Assembly: GCA_947177695.1 (NCBI GenBank)
Contig: CAMWVO010000144.1
Span: 1-5,750 of the forward strand
Length of the DNA stretch: 5,750 nt
Reading direction: 5' to 3'
From: an uncultured Clostridia bacterium
Lineage (GTDB): Bacteria > Bacillota > Clostridia > Oscillospirales > Ruminococcaceae
Both the position numbers and the translations under genes were made by a program. The notes below the pieces were generated by a model. The model did not search any database. It was not told the origin of the DNA and worked only from the letters and a program-made list of their open reading frames with translations. Shown here piece by piece: positions 1 through 3,917 of the stretch (its first letter is position 1; the number at the start of each line of letters is the position of its first letter).

Positions 1-671
1 ACGCAGAATGTACGATCAGTACCTCCGTATGGGGCAGCAACATTGAATTCACAAATAATCAAAATGCTTTGTTAAGCAGCTTTCTGACTTATCATAATGC
101 CGATGAGCTTCAGGATATTATAAGCAGCTGTGCGGAAAGACTTATGGAAGAAGATGTTCCCGAATTTATAAAAGCTTCGCTTGATGATTTTTATTTCTTT
201 GACTGCGACGGTGACGGCGAAGAAGAAATGCTTACAGTTCTCGAGCTTCATGATATCAACAACGGTTTTTTAAACTCTTGTGCCGTTTATTATGTTGATA
301 ATTCAGAGGTAAGCTTTATTTCGGACGGTGTACATAGGCATAGAAGCGTGTTTTTTGCCGCAGTTGATTCACAGCCATTTGTAATTTTTGCGGAAATTCC
401 GGGAATGGGGTACAGTGTCGATCCTGTTATTGAAGCGGAAAAAGCATTTACATTTTCAAACGGCGGCTTTGTTCCTTATGATCCGCCTGAGAGAAAGAGC
501 CTTTGCGTACGCGTCGGGGGAAACGGCAGCAGATTGTATCTGTTCAATACCGATGTGAATAAAGATACGGAATATTATTATATGGACGAAATTGCTTCCG
601 GAGATGTTGAACAGACGCTTGGCTGGGTCAACGGCGAGCTTAAAGTTATTGACGGATTTGAAGCAGAATAG
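1..671 (+). CDS. Hypothetical host protein with a DxDGDG acidic loop (5' partial)
   Basis: The reading frame is open from base 3 to the TAA ending at 671, giving 223 visible residues. The TTG at 69 has no convincing ribosome binding site, and 22 further codons before it are free of stops, so the gene very probably starts left of the window. I do not recognise the family. The clearest motif is DCDGDGEEE (bases 201-227), an acidic loop like those of calcium-binding EF-hand/dockerin loops and FG-GAP/VCBS repeats. It is followed by alternating hydrophobic and polar stretches that suggest beta structure. There is no membrane segment in the visible part. It points toward the tRNA-side terminator and lies outside the inferred attachment site, so it is assigned to the host chromosome. 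Calcium binding is inference from the loop alone. Confidence 0.75.
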   Translation, partial: AECTISTSVWGSNIEFTNNQNALLSSFLTYHNADELQDIISSCAERLMEEDVPEFIKASLDDFYFFDCDGDGEEEMLTVLELHDINNGFLNSCAVYYVDNSEVSFISDGVHRHRSVFFAAVDSQPFVIFAEIPGMGYSVDPVIEAEKAFTFSNGGFVPYDPPERKSLCVRVGGNGSRLYLFNTDVNKDTEYYYMDEIASGDVEQTLGWVNGELKVIDGFEAE

Positions 672-731
672 TTTATGCAAAGTAGACGGTCTTATGAGGC
701 ACACAAAAATTTCAGCAGCTCAGAGATCGTC

Positions 732-755
732 AAACACGGCAGTGTTTCAGCTTTT
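732..755 (+). terminator. Weak hairpin after the host gene, possible terminator
   Basis: A 6-bp perfect stem (AAACAC at 732-737, GTGTTT at 742-747, loop GGCA) is followed after CAGC by TTTT at 752-755. It lies 60 bases after the stop codon at 671 in the right orientation. The stem is short and the T run is short and offset, so this is only a weak candidate. Confidence 0.25.
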
Positions 756-775
756 CTTCCGCGCGGCATAAAATA

Positions 776-818
776 TAGATCCCGTAAATCCGATCTGAAA
801 AAGGATTTACGGGATCTA
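776..818. repeat. Perfect 16-bp inverted repeat between convergent host units
   Basis: Arms 776-791 and 803-818 are perfectly complementary over 16 bp with an 11-base loop (792-802). It lies between the plus-strand host gene and the minus-strand tRNA terminator, where a bidirectional terminator would be expected. Neither side has a clean T run: the plus side continues ATACTGTC and the minus side continues TATTTTATG, which is moderately T-rich. It could be a terminator, an mRNA 3' stabilising hairpin or a dispersed palindromic repeat. The symmetry is certain, the role is not. Confidence 0.6.
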
Positions 819-863
819 ATACTGTCTTTGTATAGAAAAAAGATTTTTCATAAAATGACAAAC

Positions 864-896
864 AAAAAAGTTCCTGTATTTCTACAGAAACTTTTT
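864..896 (-). terminator. Intrinsic terminator of the tRNA transcription unit
   Basis: Read on the minus strand, 896-883 pairs with 878-865 in a 14-bp stem closed by a GAAA tetraloop (882-879). The only irregularity is position 888/873, which is a G-U wobble in the minus transcript but a C-A mismatch in the plus transcript, so minus is the better direction. Six T residues follow (869-864). It lies 24 bases past the tRNA 3' end at 920. It was probably the terminator of the host tRNA gene before phage integration separated the two. Confidence 0.8.
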
Positions 897-919
897 CTGT
901 CTGCGAGGGGCTTCCACGC

Positions 920-947
920 TGGTGAGCCATTGGGGATTTGAACCCAA
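920..947 (-). other. tRNA 3'-end fragment (probably tRNA-Lys), prophage attachment site
   Basis: On the minus strand these 28 bases fold as tRNA positions 49-76: T-stem TTGGG (947-943), T-loop TTCAAAT (942-936), T-stem CCCCA (935-931), acceptor strand ATGGCTC (930-924), discriminator A (923) and encoded CCA (922-920). The implied 5' acceptor strand, GAGCCAT, is the usual one of Firmicute tRNA-Lys. No anticodon or D arm follows at higher coordinates, where the sequence becomes AT-rich and unrelated. The T-stem has one T-C mismatch (946 against 932... counted from the outer end, the second pair), which suggests that identity with the host tRNA ends near 945. Tyrosine-integrase phages commonly recombine in tRNA 3' ends and leave such a fragment at one end. 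The tRNA identity is inferred from the acceptor strand only. Confidence 0.8.
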
Positions 948-1056
948 TTTATAGGTACAAAATTTTATAACGTGATTCAAAGATATTATAAAATCGGTTA
1001 TTTTTCCTATACTTTTTATATTTCAAAAAGCGAATTGCAATACAGTTTAAATAAAA

Positions 1057-1076
1057 GTGTGTACTTTTGTGTGTAC
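1057..1076 (+). repeat. Direct repeat GTGTGTAC x2, candidate integrase arm sites
   Basis: GTGTGTAC occurs at 1057-1064 and again at 1069-1076, 12 bp apart and separated by TTTT. It is in the AT-rich noncoding strip 948-1085 between the attachment core and the phage terminator. Short direct repeats at this distance inside an att core are where arm-type binding sites of tyrosine integrases are found. The repeat is seen directly; the binding role is inference. Confidence 0.45.
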
Positions 1077-1085
1077 CTGCATTAT

Positions 1086-1120
1086 ATAAAATATCCCCGC
1101 TGACCGAAATCAGCGGGGAT
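1086..1120 (-). terminator. Terminator closing the phage accessory cassette
   Basis: An 11-bp perfect GC-rich stem (1120-1110 with 1103-1093, 6-base loop TTTCGG on the minus strand) lies 3 bases after the TGA of the last phage gene. The minus strand then reads ATTTTATAT, a short T-rich tail. It would stop phage transcription before the attachment site and host DNA. Confidence 0.75.
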
Positions 1121-1123
1121 CTA

Positions 1124-1435
1124 TCACGACTTATTAAACAGATCAATCATGCACTTAGCGCGAGCGTATTTCTCCATGAAATCCTCGTGCTTTTCTTTCC
1201 AGAACTCCATCATGTACTCGGGCGGCTCACCCTTGGTCTTTTTGAACTCCTCGATAAGCTCCATTGCCGATTTATGGTCCTTTTCGGCGTGGACGAGCTC
1301 TTGCGCCGCGATATCAATTTCGCGTTGCGAAATGTCGGGATAAAGGGGTTTAAACTCCATAGCCCGCTCTGCACGGTGCTTCGCGTCATGAACTTCCCCC
1401 ATCATGTCATCTGTAATATGTTTAATCAGTCTCAT
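1124..1435 (-). CDS. Small Glu/His-rich helical phage protein, possible ferritin-like fold
   Basis: This is a 103-residue protein of unknown function. It appears to be almost entirely alpha-helical, with three helices at about 3-29, 36-67 and 71-100, the last two separated by KGEPPEY. It is rich in Glu, Lys, His and Met and has no signal peptide or membrane segment. Helix 2 has two ExxH patterns in a row (E46-H49, E51-H54), and helix 1 carries E14, H16 and H20. This recalls the metal-site layout of ferritin-like and encapsulated-ferritin proteins, but chance in a Glu/His-rich helix is a real alternative. The ATG overlaps the end of the preceding gene by 14 bases and has GGAGG at 1445-1449 with a 9-base gap, so translation is probably coupled. 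It is the last gene before the terminator at 1086-1120. Confidence 0.8.
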   Translation of the reverse strand: MRLIKHITDDMMGEVHDAKHRAERAMEFKPLYPDISQREIDIAAQELVHAEKDHKSAMELIEEFKKTKGEPPEYMMEFWKEKHEDFMEKYARAKCMIDLFNKS

Positions 1436-1811
1436 TTCCGGGTACCTCCATTGTTTCTGTAATTAAATTTTTGCCCGTAATCATCTCATACAGGCTGTCA
1501 ACGTCCGACGGACGAAAAGTCAAGTTCCCGTACAGCGGGATTGTAAACGTAAGCTTTTCCTTGCGCTGCATTTCGGTCTTAAGGTCGGTCGCAAGGCTTT
1601 CTATGTCCACATCTCCGTTTTCGTCAACAATGCCGAATGTGCGAATAAAACCGTTGTTAACGACAGCAGCCTTTATCGCTTCACGGCTGTTGAATATCCG
1701 CCCGACAAACATTCTTGCAATGATCTGCTGCCAGTCGTTCATGCCGGGATAGACTTCTTTATCCAAAAATTTTGCCGCACCGTCAAGTACGGCTTCAAAT
1801 TTTACTTTCAT
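1422..1811 (-). CDS. Hypothetical phage accessory protein, 129 aa
   Basis: I do not recognise a named family. The protein has a helical N-terminal half (about 1-55, with MNDWQQIIARMFVGRIFNS), then a region with VDENGDVDIESLA (about 62-74) that looks like a loop plus helix, then a strand segment KLTFTIPLYGNLTF (about 85-98) and a final helix. It is soluble and without cysteines. The start is set at 1811 rather than at the ATG four codons upstream (1823), because GGAGG at 1817-1821 stands 5 bases before the 1811 ATG, whereas it lies inside the longer version. A hairpin (1832-1850) separates it from the gene before. It overlaps the next gene by 14 bases, so the two products are probably made together and may interact. 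Confidence 0.8.
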   Translation of the reverse strand: MKVKFEAVLDGAAKFLDKEVYPGMNDWQQIIARMFVGRIFNSREAIKAAVVNNGFIRTFGIVDENGDVDIESLATDLKTEMQRKEKLTFTIPLYGNLTFRPSDVDSLYEMITGKNLITETMEVPGNETD

Positions 1812-1816
1812 TTTGA

Positions 1817-1821
1817 CCTCC
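1817..1821 (-). promoter_or_regulatory. Ribosome binding site fixing the start at 1811
   Basis: GGAGG on the minus strand, 5 bases before the ATG at 1811-1809. It overlaps the alternative ATG at 1823-1821, which therefore cannot use it. It lies directly after the T run of the hairpin at 1824-1850. Confidence 0.75.
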
Positions 1822-1823
1822 AT

Positions 1824-1850
1824 AAAAATATGGGGCGGACAAGCCGCCCC
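1824..1850 (-). terminator. Intergenic terminator-like hairpin inside the accessory cassette
   Basis: On the minus strand a 7-bp GC-only stem (1850-1844 with 1838-1832, loop CTTGT) is followed by ATATTTTT (1831-1824). It begins 8 bases after the stop of the cysteine-rich protein gene and ends 3 bases before the ribosome binding site of the next gene. It should stop part of the transcripts, making the first gene more abundant than the two behind it. It could also act as a 3' stabiliser. Confidence 0.7.
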
Positions 1851-1858
1851 CTTTTCAG

Positions 1859-2425
1859 TTAGTTGTTGCAGCAGGGCTTACAGTTGGGAATGGGATTGTA
1901 AGTACTCTGCGGAGTAGGATCGGTAGTAGTCGGAGTAACGCCCGCAATAAGCTTTGCATAGAAAGTCGCGTTTGCATAGTTGACGATAGCGTTATCAGCG
2001 CAGCAACGGCGTTCAGCCTCGATTTCGACATCCTTGCGAACGAGCTTTATGTCGTCGGCTGTCTTCTGGTTGACCACCGCCTGACTTGCAAGAGCCGCCT
2101 CAAACTCTCTGAACCGTCCGTCAACGTACTGGTAAAGCTGCAGCGACTTCTGGTCGTTGTAAGTGTTTGCATCGCGCAGAGCTATTGCCGCATCTTTTTC
2201 GGCAAGCTGCTGCTGTAATCCCATTTCGTAACGGGTAACAGGTGTGTTATCGCTGCAAGGTCCGTAATTGTCCCAGCCAGCACGGTTACAGTTTGCGCTG
2301 CCCCAAAGACCATTGCCGAGACCGCCAAGCAGTCCAAGACCAACGCCCGCAGTTCCGATAATACCTGTCGCAAGAGCAGCATTAGCCTTACCGTTAGATG
2401 AGTAACGATTGTCAAATTCTGCCAT
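1859..2425 (-). CDS. Glycine-rich, coiled-coil, cysteine-rich phage protein of unknown function
   Basis: This 188-residue protein has four visible parts. Residues 1-15 are polar. Residues 16-42 are a Gly/Ala/Leu-rich hydrophobic stretch (GLGLLGGLGNGLWG inside it) that could insert in or bind a membrane. Residues 64-140 are charged, heptad-like and probably coiled-coil. Residues 141-188 carry a CC pair (141-142), a Thr/Pro-rich linker and a C-terminal CKPCC motif (182-186). With C46 and C57 there are seven cysteines, many for a phage protein of this size. There is no signal peptide. The ATG at 2425 has an AAAGGAAA ribosome binding site (about 2434-2441). It is the first gene behind its own candidate promoter and is followed by a terminator-like hairpin. 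I do not know its role; a virion or membrane-associated assembly is possible. Confidence 0.8.
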   Translation of the reverse strand: MAEFDNRYSSNGKANAALATGIIGTAGVGLGLLGGLGNGLWGSANCNRAGWDNYGPCSDNTPVTRYEMGLQQQLAEKDAAIALRDANTYNDQKSLQLYQYVDGRFREFEAALASQAVVNQKTADDIKLVRKDVEIEAERRCCADNAIVNYANATFYAKLIAGVTPTTTDPTPQSTYNPIPNCKPCCNN

Positions 2426-2466
2426 AATAAATTTTCCTTTCGCAATTTATTAAGCAAACCGTGTCG

Positions 2467-2527
2467 ACCCGTTTTACTACTTAAAGGATATCACATACGC
2501 GGATATTCCACAAGTGACAAAACGGGT
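2467..2527. promoter_or_regulatory. Interrupted inverted repeat centred on the cassette promoter, candidate operator
   Basis: ACCCGTTTT (2467-2475) and AAAACGGGT (2519-2527) are perfectly complementary, and the symmetry resumes with ACTT (2479-2482) against AAGT (2512-2515) about the same centre (2497). The right arm overlaps the candidate -35 and the left arm overlaps the expected transcription start. A repressor binding both arms would block the promoter. The arrangement is seen; the regulator is not known. Confidence 0.5.
2485..2513 (-). promoter_or_regulatory. Candidate sigma-A promoter for the accessory cassette
   Basis: On the minus strand TTGTGG (2513-2508) and TATCCT (2490-2485) are 17 bases apart, and TGA directly before the -10 gives an extended -10 (TGnTATNNT). 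The predicted start near 2478 would leave a leader of about 53 bases before the ATG at 2425. The hexamers are imperfect (3/6 and 4/6), but the spacing, the extended -10 and the A-rich repeats upstream support it. Confidence 0.5.
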
Positions 2528-2556
2528 ACTTTTCGAGTAATTTTTGGGTAATTTTC
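2524..2556. repeat. Three tandem 11-bp A-tract repeats upstream of the cassette promoter
   Basis: Plus-strand units GGGTACTTTTC (2524-2534), GAGTAATTTTT (2535-2545) and GGGTAATTTTC (2546-2556) follow each other without gaps. They occupy about -47 to -79 relative to the predicted start. A tracts repeated at 11 bp, close to one helical turn, should bend DNA, resemble an UP element, and could equally be an array of binding sites for an activator or repressor. Confidence 0.65.
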
Positions 2557-2566
2557 GTGCGGGGGG

Positions 2567-2785
2567 TTAATTGTTGATGTGACTTTTCAGAACGGGCAGA
2601 TTTTTACTTATTATCTTTTTAATACTGTCAACGGATAAGTTAAATTCTTCCGAAAGCTTTTCAATCTTAATATCGTCTAAAATACGGCGTTTTAAGATTG
2701 CTCTGTGCTTTTCGTTAAAAATCCAGTTATCTATAAGCTCTATCCACTCAACGCGACTTAGTCCCGCCGTTTCTGTAATTCTCAT
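2567..2785 (-). CDS. Small helix-turn-helix protein, sigma-70 region 4-like
   Basis: This 72-residue protein has an N-terminal helix (about 9-24) and a C-terminal tri-helical DNA-binding unit: HRAILKRRI (27-35), then KIEKLSEEFNLS (43-54) and a recognition helix VDSIKKIISK (56-65). The pattern of helix, short turn at 'FNLS', then helix matches sigma-70 region 4 and related HTH proteins. It has no other sigma region, so it cannot be a complete sigma factor. It starts 17 bases after the holin stop; its ribosome binding site is weak (GGCGGGTG), unlike the strong sites of its neighbours, so it may be made at low level. It ends 10 bases before the 11-bp repeats that precede the accessory cassette, which makes it a candidate regulator of late or cassette transcription. 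That link is inference. Confidence 0.75.
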   Translation of the reverse strand: MRITETAGLSRVEWIELIDNWIFNEKHRAILKRRILDDIKIEKLSEEFNLSVDSIKKIISKNLPVLKSHINN

Positions 2786-2802
2786 AATCGCACCCGCCGA
2801 TT

Positions 2803-3195
2803 TTATTTTTCCTTATTCTTGAGCTGCTCCAGCACGTCGATCAACTTCTTAGGAACAGGAACCCCGAGCCTTCCTGCGTTTTCGATAAGCGAAATGCACT
2901 CATTGGCAAGATAAAAAATCACCGTCACGCTTTTGAGAACGTGCCCCTCACCGATAACGTTGATGTCCACAATATTCGCAACAGCAACGATCAGAAGCAT
3001 GAATATCTTTTTCGCAATGCCTTTCGCGCCCACCTCCGAGGACAGCTTTTTCTCCACCACAGCAGCGATCACACCGGATATGTAATCCAGAGCAATAAGC
3101 CCGATAAGCGCGATCATCAGACCGTCGCGGTCTCCGAACAGGAAGCCGAGCAATGCACAAATTGCCGCGAGAAATGATTTTACAGCATTATTCAT
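2803..3195 (-). CDS. Phage holin, toxin secretion/phage lysis family (Phage_holin_4_1 type)
   Basis: The product (130 aa) is a small membrane protein that should form lesions in the cytoplasmic membrane at the end of the phage cycle and release the endolysin encoded just upstream. Hydrophobic segments lie at about 7-20, 25-47 and 63-82, with a weaker one at 88-104. Family hallmarks are visible in order: LDYISGVIAA (36-45), the SSEVGAKGIAKK segment (52-63), and FYLANECISLIENAGRLGVPVP (94-115), where the NE...S..EN...LG.P.P pattern is typical. The C-terminus is charged (LKNKEK), as is usual for the cytosolic tail of holins. GGAGG stands 7 bases before the ATG and follows the amidase stop with no real gap. 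Length matches the family. Confidence 0.92.
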   Translation of the reverse strand: MNNAVKSFLAAICALLGFLFGDRDGLMIALIGLIALDYISGVIAAVVEKKLSSEVGAKGIAKKIFMLLIVAVANIVDINVIGEGHVLKSVTVIFYLANECISLIENAGRLGVPVPKKLIDVLEQLKNKEK

Positions 3196-3206
3196 GGCAG
3201 TACCTC

Positions 3207-3914
3207 CTAAATAATTTTAATAAACGCGTCGGGATATTTTTTCTTAACTTCCGCCACATACGCCTCTGCATTTGCTTTGCTTGCAAATGCCCCGACCTGC
3301 ACATAATATTTTGCAGTATCGGCAGGCTTGTCCGCAGCCGTTACGCCCATTGCAGCGGCAACGTCCCTGCGGAAACCGTCCATCGAATAGGACATACCAA
3401 GTCCTCTCCAGAGATGTTCGGGGTCTCCGTGGTTGGAAGCAATACCGCGCTTGTGCCCCTCGCAGTGACTGACGATAACGCCGTCTGCAAGAGGGTTGAA
3501 CCCGAATTTTTTACAGAGATACGCAAACAGCTCCACAGCGGAATTGTACGCCGTTTCGCAGTTTTTACGCGCAGTTGACAGATCGGAACAGGTAAACGTT
3601 GCTCCCTGCGTGTACTTGATACAGGCGGGCTCGCACATCTCAACGCCGATATGGGTGTCGTTGGACGTACCGCCGCCGTGCCAGCCGCGCATAGTCCACG
3701 GCAGGAGCTGAATGATATCACCGTTGTTTGCGTCAATAACGCCGTGTACGCAGATCTGCTGACCGTTCGGCTGATAATTGTTGAACTGCGCCGCAAACAC
3801 CTCTGCGGAGGGCTGATTGCACCCCACGCTGTGAAGCATAAGCCCCTTTGGTGTAAAAGCTTTTCCCACCTGGTAACACTGATTTTTTGTGCAGACTTTT
3901 TCTGTGATTTTCAT
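3207..3914 (-). CDS. Endolysin: N-acetylmuramoyl-L-alanine amidase (Amidase_2) with short SPOR-like C-terminus
   Basis: The 235-residue product should cut the bond between N-acetylmuramic acid and L-alanine of peptidoglycan after the holin opens the membrane. The amidase domain spans about 20-185. Visible active-site features are GLMLHSVG (24-31, first zinc histidine H28), HGVIDANNGDIIQLLPW (57-73), a WHGGG...THIGVEMCEP segment (78-96, probable catalytic E92) and VSHCEGHKRGIASNHGDP (148-165) with H150 and a later His/Asp (H162 or D164) as the remaining ligands. There is no signal peptide, as expected for a holin-dependent enzyme. Residues 203-235, starting YYVQVGAFASKANAEAYV, match the first strand-helix-strand of a SPOR domain, about half the usual length, and probably help wall binding. 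AGGAGG is 6 bases before the ATG and forms the last codons of the preceding gene. Confidence 0.93.
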   Translation of the reverse strand: MKITEKVCTKNQCYQVGKAFTPKGLMLHSVGCNQPSAEVFAAQFNNYQPNGQQICVHGVIDANNGDIIQLLPWTMRGWHGGGTSNDTHIGVEMCEPACIKYTQGATFTCSDLSTARKNCETAYNSAVELFAYLCKKFGFNPLADGVIVSHCEGHKRGIASNHGDPEHLWRGLGMSYSMDGFRRDVAAAMGVTAADKPADTAKYYVQVGAFASKANAEAYVAEVKKKYPDAFIKII

Positions 3915-3917
3915 TTT

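Noticed and set aside
675..941. Plus-strand 88-codon open frame after the host gene
   Set aside because: It runs through the 16-bp hairpin, the tRNA terminator and the tRNA fragment, lacks a ribosome binding site and has no recognisable protein character.
1057..1076. The GTGTGTAC pair as the start of a CRISPR array
   Set aside because: The copies are 8 bp with a 4-bp gap and occur only twice; CRISPR repeats and spacers are far longer.
1081..1086. TATAAT on the minus strand as a promoter -10
   Set aside because: It lies in the T-rich tail after the terminator, the matching -35 (TTTCGG) is poor and falls in the hairpin loop, and there is no gene downstream.
949..1146. Minus-strand 65-codon open frame next to the attachment site
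   Set aside because: It crosses the terminator hairpin at 1086-1120 and overlaps the end of the last phage gene; the AT-rich strip explains the lack of stops.
1422..1823. Start at ATG 1823 for the 129-residue protein
   Set aside because: The GGAGG overlaps that start; the ATG at 1811 has it at 5 bases.
2182..2457. Minus-strand 91-codon frame starting upstream of the cysteine-rich protein gene
   Set aside because: Its TTG start has no ribosome binding site, and the overlapping frame has the good one plus coherent coiled-coil and cysteine features.
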